Positions 1 through 8,527 of a stretch of DNA of 64,000 nt are shown here, one piece after another. A program made the position numbers and the translations under genes. The notes under the pieces are model-generated. The model saw only the letters and a program-made list of their open reading frames with translations. It was not told where the DNA came from and made no database searches. Source of the stretch: Pseudomonas sp. Seg1 (GTDB taxonomy: Bacteria; Pseudomonadota; Gammaproteobacteria; Pseudomonadales; Pseudomonadaceae); assembly GCF_018326005.1 (NCBI RefSeq), contig NZ_AP021903.1, positions 744,001 to 808,000 of the forward strand, in the 5' to 3' direction. Numbering within the stretch: position 1 is the first letter of the stretch; the number at the start of each line of letters is the position of its first letter.

Positions 1-109
1 TCACTTCGCGGTTGCAGCTCTGAATGGTCAGCGGGTACTCCGTGGCCTCGGCCAGCGCCTGGGCACTGCACAACAGAAGAGCGACGCAAAGCAGGGAACG
101 CACAGTCAT
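1..109 (-). CDS. Periplasmic metal-chelate substrate-binding protein (partial, 5' end only)
   Basis: Only the first 36 codons lie in the window. They encode a typical Sec signal peptide (hydrophobic LLCVALLLCSAQALA) followed by EYPLTIQSC, the usual mature start of FecB/BtuF-type binding proteins of ABC importers for iron chelates or cobalamin. The ATG overlaps the stop of the upstream ATPase gene as ATGA, so the two are translationally coupled. The order receptor, ATPase, binding protein matches P. aeruginosa PA2911-PA2912-PA2913 as I recall it, with a permease expected next beyond the edge. The ligand cannot be told from this fragment. Confidence 0.7.
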   Translation of the reverse strand, partial: MTVRSLLCVALLLCSAQALAEATEYPLTIQSCNREV

Positions 110-894
110 GGTCGGGTTATCCAGGTGATTCGCGGGTAGCCGTGAAGGGGGTGGGAGTCGATCAATGCCTCGACGCCGAACACCTCGCGCAGCAGTTCGG
201 TGGTGAGCACTTCTTGCGGCGTGCCGCTGGCGACGATGCGTCCGTGGTTGATCACATAGAGTCGGTCGCAGAAAGCAGCAGCGAGGTTCAGGTCGTGAAT
301 GCTCGCCAGCGTGCCGATTTGCAGACGTTTGACCAGTTGCAGCAGTTCCAGCTGATAACGCGGGTCGAGGTGGTTGGTCGGCTCGTCGAGGATCAGCAGT
401 TGCGGTTGCTGGGTCAGGGCGCGGGCGAGAATCACCCGCTGTTTTTCACCGCCGGAAAGGGTGGCGAAGGCGTGGTCTTCGAAGCCTTCGAGGCCTACCG
501 ATTTGAGCGCCTGGGTGGCGAGGTTGCGGTCCTCGAGGGTTTCGCCATCGAACAGACCCTTGTGCGGCGTGCGGCCCATGGCGACGACTTCTTCGACGGT
601 CAGGCCGAAGGCGTCGGGGAACTCCTGCAGGACCACGGCGATGCGTTGCGCGCACCAGCGCGAGGACTGCTTCCAGACGTTGTAGTGATCGAGACTGACC
701 TCACCGCTTTCCGGTTGGCTGAAGCGGTAGGCGCAGCGCAACAGGCTGGTCTTGCCGCTGCCATTGGGACCGATCAGCCCGACGAACTCACCGGCAGCCA
801 CTTGCAAGGAGGCGTCACGCAGTTGGAACTGGTGATGGCAGTGGCCGTGGCCCAGCGGTGTCCAGGCGAGGTTGGTGAGGGTCAGTGAGGTCAT
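106..894 (-). CDS. FecE/BtuD-type ABC transporter ATP-binding protein
   Basis: The 262-residue protein has Walker A GPNGSGKT (about 42-49), signature LSGGEKQR (146-153) and Walker B LLILDEP (166-172), the layout of ATPases that power FecCD-type importers. It would sit on the cytoplasmic face and drive uptake of a siderophore, cobalamin or other metal chelate delivered by the TonB receptor encoded upstream. I chose ATG 894 because homology begins there; a longer open frame runs back through the REPIN. A His-rich stretch at 16-21 (HGHCHH) precedes the nucleotide-binding fold and is unusual for the family. The gene overlaps the binding-protein gene by four bases. Confidence 0.88.
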   Translation of the reverse strand: MTSLTLTNLAWTPLGHGHCHHQFQLRDASLQVAAGEFVGLIGPNGSGKTSLLRCAYRFSQPESGEVSLDHYNVWKQSSRWCAQRIAVVLQEFPDAFGLTVEEVVAMGRTPHKGLFDGETLEDRNLATQALKSVGLEGFEDHAFATLSGGEKQRVILARALTQQPQLLILDEPTNHLDPRYQLELLQLVKRLQIGTLASIHDLNLAAAFCDRLYVINHGRIVASGTPQEVLTTELLREVFGVEALIDSHPLHGYPRITWITRP

Positions 895-918
895 TACTTT
901 CCTGATTTCAGTAGCATT

Positions 919-1048
919 TGTGGCGAGGGGATTTATCCCCGATCGGCGTCGAAGCCGTCGTAAATCGATGAATACGGTCTTCTGATAAACCGTGACTACA
1001 GGTTTGGGACCGCTGCGCGGTCCATCGGGGATAAATCCCCTCGCCACA
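919..1048. repeat. REPIN (two inverted REP copies)
   Basis: Two copies of a 23-base REP (TGTGGCGAGGGGATTTATCC...) stand head to head at 919-941 and 1026-1048, separated by about 84 bases. The doublet lies between the ATPase and TonB-receptor genes on the minus strand. This REP type differs from all the others in the window. It can form a long hairpin in the transcript and may give the receptor a higher mRNA level than the downstream ABC genes; that role is an inference. Confidence 0.9.
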
Positions 1049-1063
1049 AGAGTGTTTCCGCTT

Positions 1064-3187
1064 TTAAAAGGTGTAATCAGCCGTGACAAAGAACGATCTC
1101 GGCTCACCGAGTATCCACTGCTGGCCCTCATTGTATTGGCTTTGTGCGTACTGGCGGTCAAACAGATTGTTCACCTGCAAGCCCAGCGTGGTGTTGCGCA
1201 AGGCTTTCCACGACAGGGTCGCATCCACCACGGTGTAACTCGGCAGCTCATTGCGGTTGGCCATGTCGGCGTAACGCGCATCGACATAACGCACACCCGC
1301 ACCGGCTTTCAGGTCATCGCTGAGGTTTTTGTTCAACCACAGATTCGCGGTACGACGTGGCACATCCACCGGGCGGTTGCCGTTGTACGACAAGGTCTGA
1401 CCATTAACTACCTCGGAAAAATCGTCATACCTGGCCTTCACGATCGCCGCGTTGGCTTGCAGTTGCCAGGCGTAGGGCAATTGCAGATCGAGGCTGGCTT
1501 CCAGGCCGTTGGATGACTGCTGGCCGACCTGTTGCTTGAGCGTCGGGTTGCCCGGGTCGTCCGTCAGCAGTTTCTTTTTGACGATGCGATAGGCCGCCAG
1601 CGTGAACTCGCCGCGCTGATCCCAGAACAACTGCTTGAGGCCGATCTCGGTCTGGCGGGCGGTCGACAAGTCGTACTGCTGCTGATTCGGACTGAGGGAA
1701 ATCAAGCCACCGATGCCATCGGTGCTGGTCGCCATCTGACCGTAGAACGAAGTCTGCGGCGTCAACGCAAACACCAGGCCGGCCTTCCAGTTATTGCCGG
1801 TCAGGGTCCTGTCGCTCTGGCTGCCATCGGTCAGGCCGTTGCGATCCACATGCACGTAATCGCGGCGCATACCGGTTACCAGCGACCAGCGCTCACTCAG
1901 CTGCGTGCGGTTTTCAGCGAACACCGACATTTGTCGGGTGGTGCTGTCGAACTGGTCGCGGTACGGATTGCTGCTCTCGAAATAACCCGATTGCGGGTGA
2001 TGCAGATCCAGTGGCCGGCCATTCGGCAACACGTCGTTGAATGGCGAGTTGCTGTTGAGCTGGAAGCGGATGCGGTTGTAATCGACACCGGTAACGGTCT
2101 GGCTGTCGAGGCCGAACAGTGAGTGTTTGAAGGTGAAGGTCTGGCGATCACCGACCTGCTCCTGCTTGTGGCCGATGCCGAAGTAACCGCTGCGGCTCAA
2201 ATGTTGTGTGTCGGTATTGAAGTTGTAGTTCTCGGCGTTCTGCCAGCGACGCTGGGCCTTGAGGTAGTACAGCTCGTTGCTGGCGCTGACCGAGTCATTG
2301 ATCTGCCAGTCACTGGTCAGGCGCGTCCACTGATCGTTGTAGTGCTGCTTGTCGTCGCGCACGTTGTAGTTCTTGTCGCGCAGGCTGTCCTGCAACCGGC
2401 CGTTGATCAGTGGCGTGCCGAAATAGTTCTGCGGGCGCTGGTCGCCATAGTCATGGGCGAGGGTGAACGCCAGATCATCAGTGGCCTGCCAGCGCAGCGC
2501 GGCACTGATGAAGTCGCTGGAGGAATCGCCGCGATCGATCCAGCCGTTGCTGCGCAGACGATTGAGGTTGAGGCGGTAGCTCAGGGTGTCGGTCAGCGAT
2601 CCGCCGCTGTCGAAGGCTTGCTGCTGGCGGTCGTATGAGCCGTAACCGACGCGCACATGGTTTTCGAGCTCGCCCTCGAACGGCTTCTTCGGGATCACGT
2701 TGACCACCGCACCGGTCGCGCCTTCGCCGTACAGCACCGAGGCCGGGCCGCGCAGCACATCGACGCGCTCCACCGACCAGGTGTCGACCGGGAAGGTGAC
2801 CGTGCCCATACCGGTGTACATCCGGTTGCCGTCATACAACTGCATCACCGAACTCTGCCCGGTAAAACCGCGCGCCTGCAACGACGCGCCGCCATCGCCC
2901 GGCGTCCCGGTGCGACTGATGCCGGTGCTGCGCGATACGGCGTCCTGCACGCTTTGATCGCCACGGGCGCGGACTTGCTCGCCGCTGAGGCTTTCGACGC
3001 TGGCCGGGGTTTCCATGGCCGTCAGGTTCAGGCGCGAACCGGCGGTGGTCGGCGTGGTTAGACTGACGTTTTCCTCGTCAACTGCCGGCGCAGTGATGCT
3101 GCCGGTGGGCAGGGTCAGTGGTTGGCTATCGGCATGGGCGCTGTTCATCACGAACAGGCAGAGGCTGGACAAGAGGTACTTGTTCAT
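1064..3187 (-). CDS. TonB-dependent siderophore/metallophore outer-membrane receptor
   Basis: The 707-residue protein has an N-terminal signal peptide, a plug domain (about 55-165, with VERVDVLRGPASVLYGEGA, the classic plug motif) and a C-terminal 22-strand barrel ending in aromatic YTF, as expected for BamA-assembled porins. It would import a metal chelate across the outer membrane using TonB energy and pass it to the ABC transporter encoded just downstream. The arrangement resembles P. aeruginosa PA2911-PA2914, which is reported to be Zur-regulated, so zinc is a plausible metal; a ferric siderophore remains possible. The leader contains a terminator-like hairpin and a Zur-like dyad. Confidence 0.9.
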   Translation of the reverse strand: MNKYLLSSLCLFVMNSAHADSQPLTLPTGSITAPAVDEENVSLTTPTTAGSRLNLTAMETPASVESLSGEQVRARGDQSVQDAVSRSTGISRTGTPGDGGASLQARGFTGQSSVMQLYDGNRMYTGMGTVTFPVDTWSVERVDVLRGPASVLYGEGATGAVVNVIPKKPFEGELENHVRVGYGSYDRQQQAFDSGGSLTDTLSYRLNLNRLRSNGWIDRGDSSSDFISAALRWQATDDLAFTLAHDYGDQRPQNYFGTPLINGRLQDSLRDKNYNVRDDKQHYNDQWTRLTSDWQINDSVSASNELYYLKAQRRWQNAENYNFNTDTQHLSRSGYFGIGHKQEQVGDRQTFTFKHSLFGLDSQTVTGVDYNRIRFQLNSNSPFNDVLPNGRPLDLHHPQSGYFESSNPYRDQFDSTTRQMSVFAENRTQLSERWSLVTGMRRDYVHVDRNGLTDGSQSDRTLTGNNWKAGLVFALTPQTSFYGQMATSTDGIGGLISLSPNQQQYDLSTARQTEIGLKQLFWDQRGEFTLAAYRIVKKKLLTDDPGNPTLKQQVGQQSSNGLEASLDLQLPYAWQLQANAAIVKARYDDFSEVVNGQTLSYNGNRPVDVPRRTANLWLNKNLSDDLKAGAGVRYVDARYADMANRNELPSYTVVDATLSWKALRNTTLGLQVNNLFDRQYAQSQYNEGQQWILGEPRSFFVTADYTF

Positions 3188-3210
3188 CGGGGCGGTGAAT
3201 CACTTCTGCA

Positions 3211-3240
3211 AAAGAAAGCCCGCAGCTTTAGGCCGCGGGC
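3211..3240 (-). terminator. Terminator-like hairpin in the receptor leader
   Basis: On the minus strand a 9-bp, GC-rich stem (GCCCGCGGC/GCTGCGGGC, one G-U pair) with a CTAAA loop is followed by TTTCTTTT. It ends only about 25 bases before the receptor ATG. It could end transcripts coming from the copper cluster, or act as an attenuator of the receptor gene if the promoter is upstream. Confidence 0.65.
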
Positions 3241-3256
3241 AGAATGGCAAACAAGA

Positions 3257-3269
3257 GTTATACAGTAAC
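3257..3269. promoter_or_regulatory. Possible Zur box
   Basis: The 13-mer GTTATACAGTAAC is close to the palindromic GTTATAnTATAAC consensus I know for proteobacterial Zur operators (two mismatches). It lies about 70 bases upstream of the receptor start. The fit is imperfect and rests on reading alone. Confidence 0.35.
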
Positions 3270-3337
3270 ACTAGGGGCTGCCGAATTATAAGCCTCGGCA
3301 TTCTATAGAGCTGTCTAAAACGCGCATCTCGCCTGAT

Positions 3338-4717
3338 TCATGATGAAGGTGAGGCAGATTCAGCTTGTCGGCCAAATCGCGACAGCAACAGTCGATCCAG
3401 CAGCCACACCACCACCAGCGAAGCCCCCACCAGCGGAAAAATCACCGCCAGCGCCAGCATGATCACCACGCCGGTTTTCCACTTCGGCAAGTCATGCCGC
3501 AGCGGCGGCACGCCGAACTTGCCCTGTGGCCGGCGCTTCCACCAGATCACCACGCCGCTGACGGCGCTGAGCAGAATCATCAGGCAGATCAGCAGCACGA
3601 CGATCTGGTTGAAGGTGCCGAACATCTTGCCTTCATGCAGCATCACGCCGATTTCTGTGGCGCGGGCCACCGTGCCGTACTGTTCGAAACGCACATCAGC
3701 GAGGACGTTGCCGGTGTATTGATCAACGTGGAGGGTCGCGTCGTTGCGCGGGTCATCGGCGAACACCGCGATGGTGAACACACCGGTGGCGGTGGTCGGC
3801 AAGGTGATGCTGTAACCCGGCTCGACCTTGCGCTGCGTGGCGATGTTCTGCACGTCTTGCAGGCTTATGGTTGGCGCGGCAGGGCCGTGTTGCATGCCGC
3901 TGTGGGCCATGTGTTCGGCGTGGTCGCCGGACATCGGCATCGGCGTGTTTTCCATCGCCCATGGCACGGTCTGGCGCGTGGCGCTGTTGAGGCTGCGGGC
4001 TTCAACGTCGGAGGTCGGCACGTTGTCCCACATCGCTGCCGGGAACACGTTCCAGACCTGCGCGTATTGCTTGCCCCAGAAGCCGGTCCAGGTCATGCCG
4101 CTGAGTAGCATCACCAGCAACAACGTCGCGCCCCAGAACCCGGTGACGGCGTGCAGATCACGCCACAACACGCGACCGCGACTGTTCAGGCGCGGCCAGA
4201 GAATCCCCGCTGCCTGACCGCGTGGCCACCAGAGGAACAGTCCCGACACCACCAGGACCACGCCCCAGCCGGCGGCCATTTCGATCAATCGGTCACCGAC
4301 GGTGCCGATCATCAATTCGCCATGGATGGCGCGGGCGACGGCTTGCAGATTCTGCTTGGCATCCTGCTCGCCGAGGATGTCGCCGTGGTACGGATCGACG
4401 AAGACATTCAGTTCGTGGCCGGCGTTGGTCACGACAAACTGCGCACTGCGTTCGGCGTTCACTGGCGGCAGATATTGCGTGACCTGGCCCTGTGGATGAG
4501 CGCTTTTCACCCGTTGCAACAGGTCATCGGCCGGGACGGTGTGATGGCCGGCCGGGACGTTGAGCAGGCTGCTGTACATCAGTGAGTCGAGTTGAGGTTT
4601 GAACAGGTAAATGATGCCGGTCAGGGCCAGCATCACCATGAAAGGCGCGACGAACAATCCGGCATAGAAATGCCAACGCCAGGCCAGGTTGTAGAAATTC
4701 GGTTTGGGCTTTTGCAT
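3338..4717 (-). CDS. PepSY-associated membrane protein of the copper cluster
   Basis: The 459-residue inner-membrane protein belongs to the PepSY-TM family: an N-terminal WRWHFYAGLFVAP membrane segment, two periplasmic PepSY-like regions, membrane segments near 155 and 195 and a C-terminal pair near 375-445. A Met/His-rich loop near 260-280 (MPMSGDHAEHMAHSGM) suggests copper contact. PepSY-TM proteins often accompany TonB receptors and are proposed to help reduce or release the imported metal. I prefer ATG 4717, with GGAG eight bases upstream; a GTG immediately before is possible. It is the last gene of the copper set, after oprC and a REPIN. Confidence 0.85.
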   Translation of the reverse strand: MQKPKPNFYNLAWRWHFYAGLFVAPFMVMLALTGIIYLFKPQLDSLMYSSLLNVPAGHHTVPADDLLQRVKSAHPQGQVTQYLPPVNAERSAQFVVTNAGHELNVFVDPYHGDILGEQDAKQNLQAVARAIHGELMIGTVGDRLIEMAAGWGVVLVVSGLFLWWPRGQAAGILWPRLNSRGRVLWRDLHAVTGFWGATLLLVMLLSGMTWTGFWGKQYAQVWNVFPAAMWDNVPTSDVEARSLNSATRQTVPWAMENTPMPMSGDHAEHMAHSGMQHGPAAPTISLQDVQNIATQRKVEPGYSITLPTTATGVFTIAVFADDPRNDATLHVDQYTGNVLADVRFEQYGTVARATEIGVMLHEGKMFGTFNQIVVLLICLMILLSAVSGVVIWWKRRPQGKFGVPPLRHDLPKWKTGVVIMLALAVIFPLVGASLVVVWLLDRLLLSRFGRQAESASPSS

Positions 4718-4780
4718 CACGTTTGCTCCGCTTGGCTTGGATCTTTTAGTTGTTCATTCAGGTTGCTACACCGCATTCCC

Positions 4781-4870
4781 TGTGGGAGCGAGCCTGCTCG
4801 CGAAGGGGACGGCACATCCAACATTGATGTCGTCTGGCACGATGCCTTCGCGAGCAGGCTCGCTCCCACA
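4781..4870. repeat. REPIN
   Basis: Two inverted REP arms (TGTGGGAGCGAGCCTGCTCG... and its complement) at each end of a 90-base element lie between oprC and the PepSY gene. This is the same REP type as the two elements near 61.1 and 61.6 kb. Confidence 0.92.
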
Positions 4871-4880
4871 TGGGTGGGTG

Positions 4881-7001
4881 TCAGAAACTCATGTCCACCT
4901 TGGTCCAGAGCGTGCGCCCCGGTTCATTGATCGCTTGCGGGTCATTGGCCGGGTAGCCGAAACCGGCGTTGCCCGCCAGGTTCAGGTGTTCGGCGTACGC
5001 CTTGCCGAACAGGTTGTCGACGCCGCTGCTGACCTTCCAGTTTTTGTTGATCCGGTAGGCACCGTTGAGCGAGAACACGCCGAAGCCGGAACTCTTGTCG
5101 TAATCCTTGCCGACCACGTTGCCCTTGTTCTGGTCGATGCGGTTTTGCGCAGCAACCACCCTCCACAGCGCGCCGGCGCTCCAGTTGTTTTCGGTATAGG
5201 TCAGGCCGAAGCGTGCATCCAGCGGCGGCATCTGCGGCAGTGCCTTGCCGTCGCTGCTGTTCTTGCCCCAGGCGTAGGCCAGGGTCGCATCGGCTTTCCA
5301 GTTGTCGGTGAGGTTGTAAGCAGCACCGAGTTCACCGCCCATGATCCGCGCGTCGATGTTTTCCGCGCGCGAAGTGCTCATGCCCATCCTCGTCGGCGTG
5401 TAGTCGAACAGGATGTAGTCACGCACCACGCCGATGTAGCCCGAGGCCCAGGCTTCGAGGTCGGCGCTCTTGTAGTTCACGCCGAAGTCGAGTTGAGTGG
5501 TCTTTTCCGGTTTGATCGAATCGAAGGCATTGACCGAGCCCGCCGGGCCGGATTTCGGCGAGAACAGCTCCCAGTAATCCGGGAAGCGTTGCGCGTGACC
5601 GAGGCCGGCGTAGAGCGTGGTCGGGCTGTCGGCCAGGTCATGCTCGTAACGCACGAAGCCGCTTGGCAGGGTGTCGGCGCGGGTTTCATCGGCGGTGGGA
5701 TTCGGCCGGGACATCATTCCGGAGCCGCTGCTCTGCCGATAATCCTTGGCCGAGGCGCGATCAACCCGGGCGCCAGTGATCAGCCGATCACGGTCGGCGG
5801 CGTACCAGGTCATTTCGCTGAACACGCCGTAGTTATGAAAGTCGGCGTCCTTGGTGTAGGGCTGATCCTTGTAGGTATCGATTCCCATGCCGCTGCGCTG
5901 ACGGTGTTCGTTGGTCTGCGCATCGAGACCGGTGATCAGCTGGATATCAGCCCAGCGCCAGGTGGCTTTGATCCGTGCGCCTAGGGTGCGACGGTCAACG
6001 TTGGACGCCATCGGCCCGGCCATCATCCCGGTGCCGGATGGTTTGCGCAGGGTGTAGTTGTCCATCACATGATCGGCGTAGTTGTAGTAGACCTGCGCCT
6101 CCAGCTTCTCCAGCACGTCGCTGATGTTGGATTTCTCAACACGCAGACCGAGGCTTTCACGCAAGAACTGCGAGCCGTCCATACCCCGCCCGGCATAGCG
6201 CGCCTCGCCGTCGCCCTTGCCGGCGGTCAGTTCGATCAGGGTGTCAGCGTCCGGCGTCCAGCCGAGCGCAACGTCGCCGTTCCACTTGTCGTAACGCGAG
6301 CCGACGATGTCGTTGTTACCGTCGCGATAGTCGTCGGAATGCGCGGTGTTGCCGATCACCCGCACGTAGCCCAATGGCCCGCCGGCAGCGGCGTCGACGA
6401 CTTTGTCGAAGCGCCCGTGGGAGCCGGCCAGAATGCTCGCATTCACTCGGGTGCCGAGTTCGCCGAAGCTCTCCGGTTCTCGGTCAAACAGCACCGTGCC
6501 CGCCGAGGCGCCGGGACCGTAGAGTACGGTTTGCGGGCCTTTGATCACGGTGAGTTTGTCGTAGGTTTCCGGCGAGATGTACGAGGTCGGCGCGTCCATC
6601 CGGCCCGGGCAGGCGCCGAGCATCACGCCGCCGTTGGTGAGGATGTTCAGGCGTGAGCCGAACATGCCGCGCAGCACTGGATCGCCGTTGGTGCCGCCAT
6701 TGCGCACCAGGGCAAAGCCCGGGATGGTCTTCAGGTAATCACCGCCATCGCTGGCCGGCACCGGTTGGCGCGGGTCCTTGGGGTTGGTGACGATGGTCAG
6801 TGGCGAGCTCGGCGCGATGGCGGTGATCACCGTCGGGCTCAGTTCTTCCAAATGGCCGGTGTGCTCATCGGCCAGCACCAGCGGGGCCAGCAATATGCCG
6901 CAAAGGACGGCGGTAGCGTGCGAGAAACGAATCCGCGATTCGTTCAAGGCAAAGGACGCCTGGGCAGAGCCCGAGCGTGGAACAGCAAAAAACCTGGACA
7001 T
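4881..7001 (-). CDS. oprC: TonB-dependent copper receptor OprC/NosA
   Basis: The 706-residue outer-membrane receptor has a signal peptide with a long n-region, a plug (about 55-170) and a barrel ending in VDMSF. Both halves of the CxxxM-HxM copper site known from P. aeruginosa OprC are present: C131-PGR-M135 in the plug and H311-V-M313 in a barrel loop. The protein therefore very likely binds and imports copper. I chose ATG 7001, with GGAA upstream; an in-frame ATG at 7013 is an alternative. It lies in a minus-strand cluster with PCu(A)C, two DUF2946 genes and the PepSY gene. Confidence 0.94.
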   Translation of the reverse strand: MSRFFAVPRSGSAQASFALNESRIRFSHATAVLCGILLAPLVLADEHTGHLEELSPTVITAIAPSSPLTIVTNPKDPRQPVPASDGGDYLKTIPGFALVRNGGTNGDPVLRGMFGSRLNILTNGGVMLGACPGRMDAPTSYISPETYDKLTVIKGPQTVLYGPGASAGTVLFDREPESFGELGTRVNASILAGSHGRFDKVVDAAAGGPLGYVRVIGNTAHSDDYRDGNNDIVGSRYDKWNGDVALGWTPDADTLIELTAGKGDGEARYAGRGMDGSQFLRESLGLRVEKSNISDVLEKLEAQVYYNYADHVMDNYTLRKPSGTGMMAGPMASNVDRRTLGARIKATWRWADIQLITGLDAQTNEHRQRSGMGIDTYKDQPYTKDADFHNYGVFSEMTWYAADRDRLITGARVDRASAKDYRQSSGSGMMSRPNPTADETRADTLPSGFVRYEHDLADSPTTLYAGLGHAQRFPDYWELFSPKSGPAGSVNAFDSIKPEKTTQLDFGVNYKSADLEAWASGYIGVVRDYILFDYTPTRMGMSTSRAENIDARIMGGELGAAYNLTDNWKADATLAYAWGKNSSDGKALPQMPPLDARFGLTYTENNWSAGALWRVVAAQNRIDQNKGNVVGKDYDKSSGFGVFSLNGAYRINKNWKVSSGVDNLFGKAYAEHLNLAGNAGFGYPANDPQAINEPGRTLWTKVDMSF

Positions 7002-7085
7002 GACAATTTCCATCAAACAGTCGTAAACGACACGGCCGGCAGCCTGAAGCTGTCTTCTCAACCGTGTGCAATCAGAGGCGGGTGA

Positions 7086-7532
7086 TTACGCTGCGATGGG
7101 CGGTGCGCGGCTGCGGGCGCCGGGGAAGAAGGTTTGCCGGGCGTGGCCCAGGCGTGGAGAGGGCGCTGTGAAGGTGTTGACGTGGGCGATGCTGAACGTG
7201 GCAAAAGTACCACCGCCGGTCAGCGCCGGACAGTTGAACAGCAGGCTGCAATAACCGCACTTTTCCCACATCGCGTGATGTGAGGTTTGCGGCGGACAGT
7301 GTTCGGCGACAGGTTTTGCAGCGTGCCCGGAGTGATCCATGCCGGGCATTTCCATCGACATGTCCATGCTCATTGGCATGGATGTCGAGGCGTGCTGATC
7401 CATCGGCATCGACTGAGAAATCAGTGGGCCGATGAAGATCATCAACATGGCGAACAGGGCGATCCAGCTGCCGCAGGTCAGGTGTTCAGCCTGACGGCGT
7501 GGCGCGGAGGGCCTGGCGCTCAACGGGCGCAT
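7086..7532 (-). CDS. DUF2946 protein, Met/His-rich (copper cluster)
   Basis: This protein of about 148 residues has one N-terminal membrane segment (IALFAMLMIFIGPLI), then a periplasmic stretch rich in Met and His (MPMSMDMSMEMPGMDHSGH), then a CGYCSLL motif. This is the DUF2946 pattern found beside copper receptors. A role in binding or handing over copper in the periplasm is inferred from composition and context. The start is uncertain: ATG 7532 is used here, and a TTG at 7544 is in frame; neither has a good ribosome binding site, so coupling to the PCu(A)C gene ending at 7554 is likely. Confidence 0.78.
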   Translation of the reverse strand: MRPLSARPSAPRRQAEHLTCGSWIALFAMLMIFIGPLISQSMPMDQHASTSMPMSMDMSMEMPGMDHSGHAAKPVAEHCPPQTSHHAMWEKCGYCSLLFNCPALTGGGTFATFSIAHVNTFTAPSPRLGHARQTFFPGARSRAPPIAA

Positions 7533-7553
7533 GGGCGACGTCAACCGGATCGG

Positions 7554-8033
7554 TTATTGGGCGTGCGCGTGTTCCGGCATGTCTTGCGGCGGCTTCTTCT
7601 GCACGGCGACTTCGACGGTGACGTCACCGGCCTTTTCGAAATGCATCGTCAGGGGGAAGCGCTTGCCGTCGCTGAGCTGACTGCGATCGGTTGGGTTGAG
7701 CAGCATTACGTGATAAGCCATCGGCGCGAAGGTTACCTCGCCGCCGGCAGGGACTTCGACGCTCGGCACTTGCTGCATCTTCATCAGATCGCCCTGCATC
7801 ACGTGCTCGTGCAGTTGCGCTTCAGGGGCGATTGGCGAATCAACGCTGAGCAGGCGATCAGCGGTTTTGCCGGCGTTGTGAATCACGAAATAGGCGGCAA
7901 CCGTCGGCGCGTTGGGCGGCAGCTCTTGCGACCACGGATGAGCGATTTCCAGCTCGCCGGCCTTGTATTCGTGGGCATGGGCGAAGCACGCAGGCACCAG
8001 CAGCGCAGCGATGACGATCAGTTTGTTCAACAT
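7554..8033 (-). CDS. Periplasmic copper chaperone PCu(A)C
   Basis: The 159-residue protein has a signal peptide (residues 1-20) and the exact PCu(A)C copper-binding pattern: H75, M86, H108, M110, i.e. H-x10-M-x21-H-x-M. Such proteins bind Cu(I) in the periplasm and deliver it, for example, to cytochrome oxidase CuA. A His-containing tail (PEHAHAQ) may add a further site. ATG 8033 is preceded by GGAG at seven bases. The gene lies between two DUF2946 genes upstream of oprC, which points to a copper uptake pathway from outer membrane to periplasm. Confidence 0.93.
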   Translation of the reverse strand: MLNKLIVIAALLVPACFAHAHEYKAGELEIAHPWSQELPPNAPTVAAYFVIHNAGKTADRLLSVDSPIAPEAQLHEHVMQGDLMKMQQVPSVEVPAGGEVTFAPMAYHVMLLNPTDRSQLSDGKRFPLTMHFEKAGDVTVEVAVQKKPPQDMPEHAHAQ

Positions 8034-8081
8034 GGCAGTTCTCCAGAATGATTTGAAACGCAGGTCAATTGCGCGAACAAA

Positions 8082-8480
8082 TCAAACCAGAGGGGAAGCG
8101 CGGGGGTTGAGACTTGGCCATTGCTGGCGCGGTGTGGGAGTTTGCAGTGAGGCGGGCGCCACGCTGCGATTGCTGTCATAGCGGGTGAAATACAGCTGCG
8201 GCGTATGCCCCGGCAGCGCCACCAAAGGCGCCGAGCCCGAGCAGCACCAGCAATGCTGCATGTTGGAATGGCTGTCGTTGGGCGGGGCTTGCTGATCGGT
8301 GGCGGCAATGTTGATCGCGACCATCTTCGTCCCGCTGCCGGTGCAGAAACTGCTCCAGAGCAATTGTTCGGCCGGTGAATTGGCCGCCTGCGCCATCGCT
8401 CCCGTCATCGGCATGGCGAGCATGTTGAACAGCACTGCAAAGCAGGCGATCCAGGCAAATGCTAACCGGTGTCGGTTCAT
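8082..8480 (-). CDS. DUF2946 protein, first gene of the copper cluster
   Basis: The 132-residue protein has an N-terminal membrane segment or uncleaved signal (FAWIACFAVLFNMLAMPM), a central region with HSNMQHCWCCSGS, and a Pro/Arg tail. The Cys/His/Met group is the likely metal site of this DUF2946 member. It differs from the downstream DUF2946 protein in having a CWCC cluster instead of a long Met-rich run. It opens the minus-strand copper set; the PCu(A)C gene follows after 48 bases. Confidence 0.8.
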   Translation of the reverse strand: MNRHRLAFAWIACFAVLFNMLAMPMTGAMAQAANSPAEQLLWSSFCTGSGTKMVAINIAATDQQAPPNDSHSNMQHCWCCSGSAPLVALPGHTPQLYFTRYDSNRSVAPASLQTPTPRQQWPSLNPRASPLV

Positions 8481-8527
8481 GGGACAGATCCGTTGGGTGG
8501 GCGATCAGGCGCGGCTATTTAGCCTGA

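Noticed and set aside
4781..4870. CRISPR-like repeat unit
   Set aside because: The repeats are inverted doublets with single spacers scattered over the window, the REPIN pattern, and no cas gene is present.
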